From assembly GCA_017650105.1 (NCBI GenBank), contig JAGCFO010000015.1, positions 1-64,000 of the forward strand: a stretch of DNA of 64,000 nt, in the 5' to 3' direction. Of this stretch, positions 17,243 through 26,269 are shown in pieces (position 1 is the first letter of the stretch; each line of letters opens with the position of its first letter). The DNA comes from Bacteroidaceae bacterium (GTDB lineage Bacteria; Bacteroidota; Bacteroidia; Bacteroidales; Bacteroidaceae). The notes below the pieces were generated by a model. That model worked only from the letters and a program-made list of their open reading frames with translations, searched no databases and was not told where the DNA came from. The position numbers were made by a program, and so were the translations under genes.

Positions 17243-17935
17243 TTATATTTGGTTATTGAGAATGTTCAGACGCCCATTCTCAAGTTTGTAGATGCTATTT
17301 GCCATTAGGGCAAGCTTTTCGCTGTGGGTTACCATCACAATAGTTGTTCCCAGCTGCTGGTTGACTTTTTGAAGAAGGTTGCCGAGTTCCTGTGCGTGCT
17401 GATTGTCAAGCTGCCCAGTCGGTTCGTCTGCCAGCAGCAGGCTGGGGCGCATGATAAGTGCGCGGCACATTGCCGTACGGCTCTTCTCTCCTCCCGAAAG
17501 CGTGTGGGGCTTTTGGTCTTTCACGAGATGGATATCCATCAGCTCAACGAGTTTCTGCGCCCATTCCGTATAGCTTGACGAGATGACTTTTTGCTGTGCA
17601 AGAACGGGCAGGAGTATGTTCTGCCAAGCGGTAAGTTGAGGCAACAGCCAGTAGTCCTGAAACATAAATCCTATTTCGCGATTGCGAAGCTGCTGCAGCT
17701 TTGCCTCGTCGGAGTAGTCAACAGTCGTCCCGCCGATGATGTAAGTCCCCTCGTCGGGCTTCAGAAGGGTGCCGAGGATATTCAGGAGGGTTGTCTTGCC
17801 TGTGCCCGAAACTCCGGTAACAGCAACGAAGTCGCCCTGCTCGATGTCGAAGTCAAGCCCGTCTAAAACCTTTCGCTCCTGTTCCCTTCCGTCGTCGAAA
17901 CATTTGCGGATGCCTTTCAGTGAAATGTATCCCAT
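17243..17935 (-). CDS. ABC transporter ATP-binding protein (LolD/MacB type)
   Basis: The 230-residue ATPase has Walker A GVSGTGKTTLLN (about residues 40-51), the Q-loop segment MFQDYWLLPQLTAWQN, signature LSGGEKSRTAMCRALIM, Walker B PSLLLADEPTGQLDNQ and the switch His in VMVTHSEKLA. Sequence and pairing with a large FtsX-type permease place it in the LolD/MacB/FtsE class. It is the first gene of ATPase-permease-PQQ-like-GT4, behind a TAACTTTG box at 17965-17958. Confidence 0.92.
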   Translation of the reverse strand: MGYISLKGIRKCFDDGREQERKVLDGLDFDIEQGDFVAVTGVSGTGKTTLLNILGTLLKPDEGTYIIGGTTVDYSDEAKLQQLRNREIGFMFQDYWLLPQLTAWQNILLPVLAQQKVISSSYTEWAQKLVELMDIHLVKDQKPHTLSGGEKSRTAMCRALIMRPSLLLADEPTGQLDNQHAQELGNLLQKVNQQLGTTIVMVTHSEKLALMANSIYKLENGRLNILNNQI

Positions 17936-17957
17936 CTTGTTACCTATTTAAACTTTG

Positions 17958-17965
17958 CAAAGTTA
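17958..17965 (-). promoter_or_regulatory. -7 promoter element of the ABC operon
   Basis: The minus strand reads TAACTTTG, matching TAnnTTTG, 23 bp before the ATPase start. The box overlaps the perfect palindrome AACTTTGCAAAGTT (17951-17964), which could be a regulator site. No good -33 TTTG is visible. Confidence 0.5.
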
Positions 17966-18119
17966 GATAATAAAAATCGATTTTCCGAATAAATTGCCTA
18001 AAAATGAAATAATTACTCTCTAAACTGTCTGTAAACCTCTTTTCATCCCTTGCGGATGGGGATGAAATGTTGTAGCGCTGATGGATGAAAATCTGAAGTG
18101 AAATCGCGATGCAGAATTT

Positions 18120-18230
18120 TCGTAGGACTTTCTCTTTTTTTCGAGAAGGGAAAAATTTTTTTTCTTTCTTCATATCGCGAGATTCCTTCTTCATACGGCG
18201 CGCTTCCTTCTACATACGACGCTTTGCTTT
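18120..18230. repeat. 21-bp/AT-palindrome repeat, copy 2
   Basis: The element begins with the palindromic block GAGAAGGGAAAAATTTTTTT and continues with three consecutive 21-bp units: TTTCTTTCTTCATATCGCGAG, then a variant ATTCCTTCTTCATACGGCGC, then CTTCCTTCTACATACGACGC. The third unit carries the stop codon (18210-18212, minus) of the NuoG-like/propeller gene. Confidence 0.75.
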
Positions 18231-20411
18231 TCCTTCCTCCTGACGACCGAAGCAGAGTAGGGTGCCGCGTGCCGTAAGGATGTAGAATCGGGAGGATACG
18301 ACAGCAGGCGATGAGATAATCTGCTCGCCTGTCTCATATTCCCACAGACATTGCCCAGAGGCAGCATCGTGGATGGAGACAATACCCGTTCTCGTACATA
18401 CCAAAATCCTGTCAGAACAAACCAGCGGGGAGCTTTCTCCCACATCTCCGCGCAGCATTTGCTTCCATCTGATACGTCCGCTCGCACGCTCAATGCAAAG
18501 CAGATATCGCTCGTCGGCAAGCACATACACGGCATCGTCTGTCACAGCGGGCATTGAGAGCATGTTGCCTTCGTCGGATGTGGCAGAGAGTATCTTGCGG
18601 TGTGAACTGACGTGCCCGTCAGAGATGCCGACTTCGTAGACGTCTCCACTATAGTCGGCAACGTAGGCGCAGTCGCCCCATACGGCTGGAGACGCTGGGA
18701 TATAGGCATCCAGACGCAGCGAGTCGGTATACTCTCCCGTTTCGGTGTTAGTGATTCTGAGCCAGGCATCGCATCCTCCAAACAGGGCGAACTGATGCCA
18801 CAAAGCTGCAGCACCGTTTATGTAATAACCCGTGCTGATGCTGCTGACGAGCTGCCCATGAAGGGTGTCGAGGGTATACATACAGTTGTCGTAACTGCCC
18901 ACAAGGATGTGTCCTCGCCCGTCAAGCGTAGGTGATGCGATGATTTGTCCCTCGGTTTGGAAACGCCAGTTCTCGCTGCCGTCAGAAAGAGAAATGGAGC
19001 GTATGAGGCCGTCAATCTGCCCTACGTAGAGCACAGAGTCGGATATGATGAACGAAGCCTCCACGTCGGCTTGCAATTGAAGCTCGCTGACAATGTCTCC
19101 CTGCTCGTTGAAGCCTATCAGCTTCCCGTGTTTGTCGCACACGTAGACGGTTCCGTTGCTCACAATAGGCGATGTTACTGAGCGCACGTTGTGCCGATGC
19201 TCCCAAAGGAGCGTTGGGCCTTCTGGTAGTTTGCGTTTGGAAAAACCGTTCAAAGATGCGTTTCCTCTGAACGAAGTCCACTCCTGGAAGCTCTCTGCGT
19301 CGGAAGAATTTGGCATTCTCCGACAAGAGGAGAAAGGAATGAGAAGGACGAAAAGCAACATGACGATTTTGCGGAATAATGCGCCCGTAGGACAAATGTC
19401 GGCAATACGTTCGTCTACGTGCTTTTTGCTTTCCTCGGGAATGATAACTTGCATATCGAACCCGCGTCGCTCAAAAGTGAACCCATCGTCAGTGTTATAA
19501 ACGCAGAGACCACAGCGAATACATTTGGCAGGCTCGAAGACAAGATTGTTAGTGACACGAATCTGTTCTTTGAAAGGTAGGCTCGATTGCACTCCGTATT
19601 TTGGCAGCTTGATGCTTGCCTCAGTCGCGAGGCTGCGCAACTTACATTTGGCGCGCCCTTCGCAGGAACAGTGGAGACAGCGTGAGGGCTGATTGTAGGC
19701 TTCCCTCATGTGTTGCTTTTCGCTTTCGGAGAAACTGCCGATGCGGCTGAAGAACTGTTCCTTACGCTTTGTGGAGGAAACTGGAGCTACAGGACTCTCA
19801 CTTTTGTCGTCTTTCGATATTTGATTATCGTCATGTTGCGTTGACTGGACGTCTCTTGGTGTTTGATGTTCTACGGATGATGCTTCCTTTTCCTCTAGAC
19901 TTGTATCTGAAAAGTTCCTGATTTCATCTAAGATGCTTCTGATGTTTACAGCGTTGTCAACAGTTCGTCGACGACAAGCTTTCTCGCAGGGAGCCTTGCA
20001 GCCTTCGCAGGAAGTGCCTTCAAGGAGGGTTTTAGCTTGGGCTATTTCATCTCGGTCATAATGGAGGATAGCTTGAGCTACGTCAATCCCTTGCGGGCAG
20101 ACAATAGAACATGGACCTTCGCAGTCGGCTCGATGGTCACTCAGCAGTAGCTCAAGCGAGAGACGGCGTAAGGCATACACCTCGTCTGAATCAGTTTCGA
20201 TGCGCATTCCCTCATAAGGCAGCGTTGAGCATGAGGGAATCATCTGCCCCGAGGTGACATCTTTCACCATACACACCATGCATGAAGGTTCGTGTTGTTG
20301 TCCTTTGGCGTAGCACATTGAAGGGACAGAAATGCCTGCTTCGCGAAGTTCTTCAATTAAGGGACGGTTGCTACTAATGTCGAGGGATTGGCTATTGACG
20401 TATATTCTCAT
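18210..20411 (-). CDS. NuoG-N-like Fe-S protein fused to a PQQ-like beta-propeller
   Basis: I take the start at 20411 (MRIYVNSQSL), which begins the ferredoxin fold; an in-frame ATG at 20534 is upstream within the previous gene. The protein is 733 residues. A plant-type [2Fe-2S] site has Cys33, 44, 47 and 61. A HRADCEGPCSIVC motif (His93, Cys97, 101, 105) and CEGCKAPCEKAC (135, 138, 142, 146) follow, then CLHCSCEGRAKC and CIRCGLCV, with a late CPTG giving further [4Fe-4S]-type ligands. At residues about 348-363 there is one hydrophobic stretch, IVMLLFVLLIPFSSC, which looks like a lipoprotein signal with Cys363. The rest (about 370-733) is a PQQ-like propeller. Topology should be cytoplasmic Fe-S domain, one helix, periplasmic propeller. 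It overlaps the NuoEF gene by 20 bp. Confidence 0.82.
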   Translation of the reverse strand: MRIYVNSQSLDISSNRPLIEELREAGISVPSMCYAKGQQHEPSCMVCMVKDVTSGQMIPSCSTLPYEGMRIETDSDEVYALRRLSLELLLSDHRADCEGPCSIVCPQGIDVAQAILHYDRDEIAQAKTLLEGTSCEGCKAPCEKACRRRTVDNAVNIRSILDEIRNFSDTSLEEKEASSVEHQTPRDVQSTQHDDNQISKDDKSESPVAPVSSTKRKEQFFSRIGSFSESEKQHMREAYNQPSRCLHCSCEGRAKCKLRSLATEASIKLPKYGVQSSLPFKEQIRVTNNLVFEPAKCIRCGLCVYNTDDGFTFERRGFDMQVIIPEESKKHVDERIADICPTGALFRKIVMLLFVLLIPFSSCRRMPNSSDAESFQEWTSFRGNASLNGFSKRKLPEGPTLLWEHRHNVRSVTSPIVSNGTVYVCDKHGKLIGFNEQGDIVSELQLQADVEASFIISDSVLYVGQIDGLIRSISLSDGSENWRFQTEGQIIASPTLDGRGHILVGSYDNCMYTLDTLHGQLVSSISTGYYINGAAALWHQFALFGGCDAWLRITNTETGEYTDSLRLDAYIPASPAVWGDCAYVADYSGDVYEVGISDGHVSSHRKILSATSDEGNMLSMPAVTDDAVYVLADERYLLCIERASGRIRWKQMLRGDVGESSPLVCSDRILVCTRTGIVSIHDAASGQCLWEYETGEQIISSPAVVSSRFYILTARGTLLCFGRQEEGKAKRRM

Positions 20412-22887
20412 ATTTGATGGCATTGAAGTCGCATTCCTCGATACATAGCCCGCACAGGGTGCATAGCTCAGTATCGATGGTATGTTTTTTGTATGGTTCG
20501 AAGGGGATGGCGTCTGCCGGGCAGCAGCGCGCACATTTAGTGCAGCCTATGCAGTCGTCGGTGACGGTGAGGCGAACCATCTGCTTGCAAGAGCCCGTGC
20601 GGCAAATGCCGTTGACATGCTCCTCATATTCATGGCGGAAGTGCCGAAGGGTGGAGAGCACAGGATTGGGAGCCGTCTTCCCCAGTCCGCAGAGGGCTGC
20701 TTTCTGGATGCTCTCGGCTAGTTCTTCCAGCTGTGCGATATCTTGCATTGTGCCCTTGCCCGAACAGATGCGGTTGAGGATGTCGAGCATCCGCCTGACG
20801 CCTACACGGCAGAAAGTGCATTTTCCACAGCTCTCAGACGACACGAAGTTGACAAAATAGCGAGCCACATCCACCATGCAGTCTGTCTCGCTGAGAACGA
20901 CGAGGCCTCCTGAACCCATAATTGCTCCCATGTCCGTCAATGCATCGAAATCAACGGCAGCATCGCACAGATGAGCGGGGATGCAACCGCCTGAGGGGCC
21001 TCCTGTCTGCACAGCCTTGAGCTGCTCGCCCTTCTCCATACCTCCCCCAATATTTTCGACTATCTGGCGAAGGGTAGTACCCATGGGGACCTCGATGAGC
21101 CCTCCGTGACGCACTTTGCCGGCAAGGGCGAACACTTTGGTTCCCTTGCTGCCAGCGGTGCCGATGGCAGCGTAGTCGTCGTGAGTGATAATGTGTGGAA
21201 CTTGGCTCAACGTCTCCACGTTGTTGATGAGCGTGGGGTGACCGAAGAGGCCCTGTTGCGAAGGGTAAGGGGGGCGCAAGTGAGGGAATCCTCGCCGCCC
21301 TTCGATAGAGGCAATCAAAGCGGTCTCCTCGCCGCAAACGAAAGCGCCGGCACCCTCAAAGATGGTGACGTCAGCAGAGAAATCGGTACCAAGTATGTTG
21401 TCGCCCACATAGCCTCGTTGGCGGCAGAGGTCCAACGCTTTACGCACACGGATGACAGCTTGCGGATATTCGGCGCGAATGTAAAAGATGGCACGACGGG
21501 CGCCAACGGCATAGGCGGCAACCAGCAACCCTTCGATGACGCGGAGGGGGTAGCTTTCGAGCAGGATGCGGTCCATGAAAGCTCCCGGGTCACCCTCGTC
21601 GCCGTTGCAGATAACGTATTTGAGAGGGTCGGCTTCACAGGCAACCATTTTCCATTTCTGCCCGGTAGGGAAGCCACCGCCACCTCGTCCCCGAAGACCG
21701 CTCTTCAGTACTTTGTCGATAACGTAGGAGCGGCTTTTCGGAATGAAATTTTGTGAGGGGGACGATAGGTGCTCCCTTTCAGTATCCCCCATTTGATGCT
21801 GAAAATCATCTTTTTCCTTCGGAAATAGGGAAAACCTGAGAGCCTCAAAACCTCCACGGGCAACATATTCATCAATATCGAGGGGATTCATAAGGCCATA
21901 ACCCTCGGTGGAGATACGCAGCTGGCCTTCTAAGAAGTTGTTGATGCGCCGTGTGCGCTCTTCCTCAGGTTGGTATAGGATATTGTCCCATGTCTGGTCG
22001 GAGTGGAAAGAGTCTATTCTGCCAAGCAGAGCGTTGCGCCATCGGCGAAAGGGTGAGGCGGGGCGGAAGTGATGTAACAATACTTCCTTCACTTCATCGG
22101 GGCGTATGTGGGGATAGCGGGTTATGCTTCCGTCGGGCATCGCCACGTCGATGAGAGGAACTTGGTTGCATGCTCCCACACATGACACGGGTTTTATGGC
22201 AATGTTAATACCTAGTTCGCGGCATGCCTCCTCGAGGGCGATTTTTACCTCAGCCGTGCCACTTGCCTGGCAGCAGTTCTCCATACCTAAGCGCACTTCG
22301 CCTTGAATCTCTTTTGCAGGATGCTCTGATGACGTCGACTGATTGGCAGCAAGATAGTCTTGAAACTCCTGTAACACATCTCCTACACGACCCGCCTGTA
22401 CATGACCGAAAATCTTGTTATCAATCTGCACAACAGGTGCCAAGGCACAGCACCCCAGACAGGCAATCTTCTCAATAGAGTAGAGTCCGTCAGAGGTGGT
22501 GATGGTGTCATCGCTCATGTTCAGCTCACGCCGGAAGGAATCATAGACAGTATTTGCTCCCTTGACGTGACAGGCCGTTCCGCAGCAAACCCTAATGGTG
22601 TGTCGCCCATAGGGGAACATCCGGAACTGGGCATAGAAGGTTGCCACCGAGATGGCCTGGGCTTGTGTGATGTCGGTAGTCTCATATATCCTTTCAAGGG
22701 CATCGGATGGCAGATAGCTGAACTCAGCCTGCAACGCCTGGAGAAGAGGTATAACACACTCACGGCTCCGTCCGATGCGTTGAACAAGGGCATCGGTACG
22801 CAGACGGATTGACGAGCGGGCTTCGTCAGGGGATGATATTTTGCAATTCTCGCACGACATGTCTTTAGGAACTCTTTTTGACGACAT
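20392..22887 (-). CDS. NuoE-NuoF fusion, NADH-dependent flavin/Fe-S subunit
   Basis: The 831-residue protein joins three parts. Residues about 20-180 are a NuoE-like thioredoxin fold with [2Fe-2S] ligands Cys101, 106, 143 and 147. Residues 200-260 form a second [2Fe-2S] thioredoxin-like module with Cys205/206, 236 and 240, as in HydB/NfnB-type subunits. Residues 330-760 are NuoF: SGLRGRGGGGFPTGQKW (NADH/FMN), CNGDEGDPGAFMDR, AFVCGEETALIASIEG, and the [4Fe-4S] ligands Cys687, 690, 693 and 733. The end holds two ferredoxin clusters (Cys779, 782, 785, 789 and 809, 812, 815, 819). It should oxidise NADH and pass electrons through Fe-S centres. A later ATG at 22860 is equally possible as start and would remove the overlap with the preceding gene. 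Confidence 0.9.
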   Translation of the reverse strand: MSSKRVPKDMSCENCKISSPDEARSSIRLRTDALVQRIGRSRECVIPLLQALQAEFSYLPSDALERIYETTDITQAQAISVATFYAQFRMFPYGRHTIRVCCGTACHVKGANTVYDSFRRELNMSDDTITTSDGLYSIEKIACLGCCALAPVVQIDNKIFGHVQAGRVGDVLQEFQDYLAANQSTSSEHPAKEIQGEVRLGMENCCQASGTAEVKIALEEACRELGINIAIKPVSCVGACNQVPLIDVAMPDGSITRYPHIRPDEVKEVLLHHFRPASPFRRWRNALLGRIDSFHSDQTWDNILYQPEEERTRRINNFLEGQLRISTEGYGLMNPLDIDEYVARGGFEALRFSLFPKEKDDFQHQMGDTEREHLSSPSQNFIPKSRSYVIDKVLKSGLRGRGGGGFPTGQKWKMVACEADPLKYVICNGDEGDPGAFMDRILLESYPLRVIEGLLVAAYAVGARRAIFYIRAEYPQAVIRVRKALDLCRQRGYVGDNILGTDFSADVTIFEGAGAFVCGEETALIASIEGRRGFPHLRPPYPSQQGLFGHPTLINNVETLSQVPHIITHDDYAAIGTAGSKGTKVFALAGKVRHGGLIEVPMGTTLRQIVENIGGGMEKGEQLKAVQTGGPSGGCIPAHLCDAAVDFDALTDMGAIMGSGGLVVLSETDCMVDVARYFVNFVSSESCGKCTFCRVGVRRMLDILNRICSGKGTMQDIAQLEELAESIQKAALCGLGKTAPNPVLSTLRHFRHEYEEHVNGICRTGSCKQMVRLTVTDDCIGCTKCARCCPADAIPFEPYKKHTIDTELCTLCGLCIEECDFNAIKYENIRQ

Positions 22888-24775
22888 AGAGGCTTTTGTC
22901 GGTACGCACTATCATCATTCCGTCAGTGAAAGCCGGTGTGGCAAAAGTGGGCTCTCCGGTATCGAAACTGGTAATTAACCTGAAGTCTTTTCCTCGAGAG
23001 AAAATGTAGCATTTTCCACTGTTGCTGAAAAGCCATACTTTGCCATCGGCGATGACGGGTGAGGAATAGAAGGGTGTTGTCAACTCATGCTGGACTAATA
23101 CCTCCCCGCTTTCTGTACTATATGCACACACCGCACCGTAACTGGTGGCAACGTAGAGCATATCCTTCGTAGCAACAGGGCTTGAGCATTCGGGCAGATA
23201 GTCTCCTGCCTCCCAAAGGGTTTCGCCACTCTCGGCGTTGATAGCAATGCATGTTGCATACTCGCTGGCAGCATAGACGATGCCGTCTGACGAACAAGGG
23301 CTTGCGCCAACCTCACCGCTCATACACTCTACCCTCCAAAGTTGTTCACCGTCGGAGAGCTTATATGCGGTGATTGCCGGATTACCTGCGACGACGACAG
23401 CTTGACTTCCAGCAACTTTGGTAATGATGGGTGAACTCCAGGCAATCTTGTCGGTGCGGCTTTTGCTCCAGATTTCTCGTCCCGTAGTGGCACTTAGTGC
23501 AAGGAGCCGGGCATTGGAATTGTTGTCGTATTGGACGAGAAGTTCGTTGCCGTACATCAGCAGCGATGATGCGAAACCGTAATGATTATCAGGGATACCG
23601 AGGTTTTTTGCCCAAAGACGCTTGCCGTCCATATCGGCACAAATGATGTCTCCTGTGGCGAAAATGGCACATACTTGTTTGCCATTGGTGGCAACCGTGG
23701 ATGCTGCAAGACCAGTATCCTCAGATACATCGGGCATCGTTGAAGGAGAGCTGGATATGTTGTCAGCCTTAAGAGTCCATCGAAGTTCGCCTGTCCAAAG
23801 GTCGTAGCAATATAGCTCTCGACTTTGGTCGTCGGCACCGGTAAGGAAAATGTTGCGACCGTTGACGACGGGCGAATTGTAACCATGCTTGGGCACAGCC
23901 TTTTGCCAGAGAATGTTTTTGCCGCTTTTGAGGTTCCACGTGGTAGGGATACCTCGGGCTGCCGAACGCCCCGACGAACTATTGCCTCTGAAGGCATTCC
24001 ACGTGAGTTTCGGAGTGGGGAAGGTGTCAGCTGGCGCTTCTTGAATATCAGCTTGGGTAGTTGATGATGTGGCATCAGAAGAGGTCGTGGAAATGGCATC
24101 AGACGAAACAATAACATCTTTTTCTGACGAGGTGTAGACTGCGCTTAGACTGGAGGTAGAGAGACCTTCTGATAGTTCTGAAACATCGGGGAATTGATTG
24201 TTTAAGGTGTCTTCTGACAAGACCTTGTTGCTGTCTCCTTTGGGGTTATTTTCATCAAACAACATAGTGGTGTCAGCTGAAGCAAGAAGTGATTGCTGTG
24301 GCTTCCTTTTGAGTTTGTCCCTGAGAGGAGTGGATGTTAGTAACATTGCGACAAGACCCAAGGAGACAATACCTGCAGTTCCCCAGATAAGATATCGGCG
24401 AGCACGGCTTTTTGTCATCCATTCGTCGATAGGGTCGAGGTCTTTTGTGGGAAGGTCTTTTGCGTCCTTGTAATAAAGCCTGAGGCAGAGAATTGTTGTC
24501 GCAGCCATAGCGAGGAGTATCCAGATTCCTGTCTTGATATGGTTCTCTTGGGTGAAATATGCCTTTCGAGATAGAAGGTCGAGCTGGCGGATTTGCTCTG
24601 CTAATTGGGCGTTGTCTGGATTTGACTCGTTATACTCCTTTAGGGTCTTCATCACTTCTGTCTGTAACGGCGTAGCTTGGCGCATTTGCCAACAGCTGAC
24701 GCCAATCATTGCAGTCACAGCGAGGGCAAATGCCAAAGTGACGAGGGCGATACTTCTATAAAGGTTTCGTTTCAT
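22865..24775 (-). CDS. Membrane-anchored PQQ-like beta-propeller protein
   Basis: The 636-residue protein has three N-terminal membrane segments: SIALVTLAFALAVTAMIGV (about 9-27), GIWILLAMAATTILCL (about 83-98) and YLIWGTAGIVSLGLVAMLL (about 128-146). The loop between the second and third is rich in charge and Arg/Lys (KSRARR), so it is cytoplasmic and the large C-terminal domain is periplasmic. A Ser/Thr-rich linker (about 155-250) leads to the propeller, entered by the typical NAFRGNSSSGRS motif, with repeated blades such as LYCYDLWTGELRWTL and AINAESGETLWEAG. It overlaps both neighbours by about 20 bp, so it belongs firmly to the redox operon. No redox cofactor site is obvious; a docking or scaffold role is an inference. 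Confidence 0.85.
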   Translation of the reverse strand: MKRNLYRSIALVTLAFALAVTAMIGVSCWQMRQATPLQTEVMKTLKEYNESNPDNAQLAEQIRQLDLLSRKAYFTQENHIKTGIWILLAMAATTILCLRLYYKDAKDLPTKDLDPIDEWMTKSRARRYLIWGTAGIVSLGLVAMLLTSTPLRDKLKRKPQQSLLASADTTMLFDENNPKGDSNKVLSEDTLNNQFPDVSELSEGLSTSSLSAVYTSSEKDVIVSSDAISTTSSDATSSTTQADIQEAPADTFPTPKLTWNAFRGNSSSGRSAARGIPTTWNLKSGKNILWQKAVPKHGYNSPVVNGRNIFLTGADDQSRELYCYDLWTGELRWTLKADNISSSPSTMPDVSEDTGLAASTVATNGKQVCAIFATGDIICADMDGKRLWAKNLGIPDNHYGFASSLLMYGNELLVQYDNNSNARLLALSATTGREIWSKSRTDKIAWSSPIITKVAGSQAVVVAGNPAITAYKLSDGEQLWRVECMSGEVGASPCSSDGIVYAASEYATCIAINAESGETLWEAGDYLPECSSPVATKDMLYVATSYGAVCAYSTESGEVLVQHELTTPFYSSPVIADGKVWLFSNSGKCYIFSRGKDFRLITSFDTGEPTFATPAFTDGMMIVRTDKSLYVVKKSS

Positions 24776-26144
24776 CTTTGGTAATAGGTTTCTTCAGATT
24801 CTGTGGGCAATAGTTGAAACATCTTCCGCATGCTACGCAGGAACTGGCCTCAGTCTCGTAGGTCTTTCTGGTACGCTTGGTGGAAAGACGGATAAGCTTG
24901 CATCCAAGTACGAAGCCTATCAATCCCCCTGCAATGGCTGACCAAATACGGTATGACTTTCTCACGCTTAGGACACTTGTCTGTAATTCTTCGGGATCTC
25001 GCCCCATTTCATGGAAAGCCTCAACCTCCGGAGAAAGATTAAAACTTCCGCTAACATTATTCTGTGATTGCAATTGCTCGTATAGCCACACGTCACGATG
25101 GGCGAGGCTTAGCCGTTCGCTTTGACTTTGCAGTAATAGGGCGCCAGATATCGTAAGCAGGGGAAGAATCAATATATATAGGAATATTCGTTTAACTCCT
25201 AAGTTACGTTTTTCCGTTTGTTTGTCGTTGCTTGAGGTAGGTTCGCGAATAGCATCTACTGGGCATGAGTGATGACAGAGCGTACAATTAATACACTTCT
25301 CTGATGTGACTTCAACTCGTCGTTTTGCTAGACTACTCATAAGACCAAGTAATACTCCATAGGGACACAAAAAACGACAGAATGGTCGCCCTACGAAGAC
25401 AGATAGTATTAGAAGGAGTGCTCCAAAAACAATCATTCCAATGTCACCGCCTAATCGGAAAATGCCTATGAATGGGTCGAACTTGCAGATGATGAATTGA
25501 CTACGTGTTGCAGCATATAGAATTGCAAATGCCAAGTATATCCAAGGAATGAGGCCGAGAGCCCAGCTCACAGCGCGTGAGATGCGAAAGTTGTGAATGT
25601 TGACGAGTTCCTGTAAGGCACCCATTGGGCAAACTCCACCACAATATACTCGTCCGAAAAACAAGGCGAATAATAGTGGAAGTAAGAACAATAGCAGGAC
25701 CACCAAAGGAATTGTGTAGTTTCGACCATCAGCCAAAGCTAACGCTACATTTTGTATGGAGCCTATACTGCAGACGCACCCTGTGCGGTAAAAACCGAAA
25801 TACGCCACGGATACGAGGCTTACTCCGATGATTACACGCCTGCTTTTTCTGAAATGGGTAGCCCAGGCTACCATGCCCATCAACAAACACATTAGCACGA
25901 GATCCATCCAAGACCAAAAAGATTCCCAGGGAACTCCGTGGACAATCTCAGGGTACTGATAGCCCTGAGTGAAGTCGGGCTTGGGAAACCGTGCTATCGC
26001 CCCAGCAGGCTCAAAGAAAAGGAAGATTAGCGACAAGAAAACAAAAAACCTTTTCGCAGATAACATCCTTCGGAATCTTGAGTTGCATCTTTTATGGATG
26101 CTTGTATTATTGTTAATCGTTTTTTTTTCCTTAAGTGATATCAT
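24756..26144 (-). CDS. NapH/NosR-like polytopic 4Fe-4S membrane protein
   Basis: The 462-residue protein has about six membrane helices. Two Cys-x3-Cys-Pro motifs at membrane borders (CGGVCPMGA at 168-172 and CRFLCPYGV at 256-260) are hallmarks of the NapH/NosR/CcoG superfamily. A [4Fe-4S] site CINCTLCHHSC lies at 284-294 and a second, CVACGRCFNYC, at 436-446. A further Cys-x-Cys pair (TGCVCSIGS, 123/125) in a predicted loop is not part of the standard set. Family knowledge says such proteins carry electrons between cytoplasmic or quinone donors and periplasmic acceptors. The start could also be the Met at residue 27 (26066), giving a cleaner first helix. Confidence 0.85.
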   Translation of the reverse strand: MISLKEKKTINNNTSIHKRCNSRFRRMLSAKRFFVFLSLIFLFFEPAGAIARFPKPDFTQGYQYPEIVHGVPWESFWSWMDLVLMCLLMGMVAWATHFRKSRRVIIGVSLVSVAYFGFYRTGCVCSIGSIQNVALALADGRNYTIPLVVLLLFLLPLLFALFFGRVYCGGVCPMGALQELVNIHNFRISRAVSWALGLIPWIYLAFAILYAATRSQFIICKFDPFIGIFRLGGDIGMIVFGALLLILSVFVGRPFCRFLCPYGVLLGLMSSLAKRRVEVTSEKCINCTLCHHSCPVDAIREPTSSNDKQTEKRNLGVKRIFLYILILPLLTISGALLLQSQSERLSLAHRDVWLYEQLQSQNNVSGSFNLSPEVEAFHEMGRDPEELQTSVLSVRKSYRIWSAIAGGLIGFVLGCKLIRLSTKRTRKTYETEASSCVACGRCFNYCPQNLKKPITKDETKPL

Positions 26145-26269
26145 TTTCTCTTTTGGAAGCTGACTGTTACGTTATGAGGAAGGAGAAAATCGTCTCGATA
26201 TTGTATACTCCTTTTTCTTGTTCGGATAATAAACTGTTGAAAAATCTGTTGGAATATCAAGTGATAGTT

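Noticed and set aside
18120-18230. CRISPR-like direct repeats in the 21-bp family
   Set aside because: Units abut each other without unique spacers and are dispersed in many short copies.
18210-22887. Electron-bifurcating [FeFe] hydrogenase or complex I
   Set aside because: NuoEF and NuoG-N-like parts are present, but there is no H-cluster domain and no membrane antiporter-type or NuoD/B subunits, so these names are not supported.
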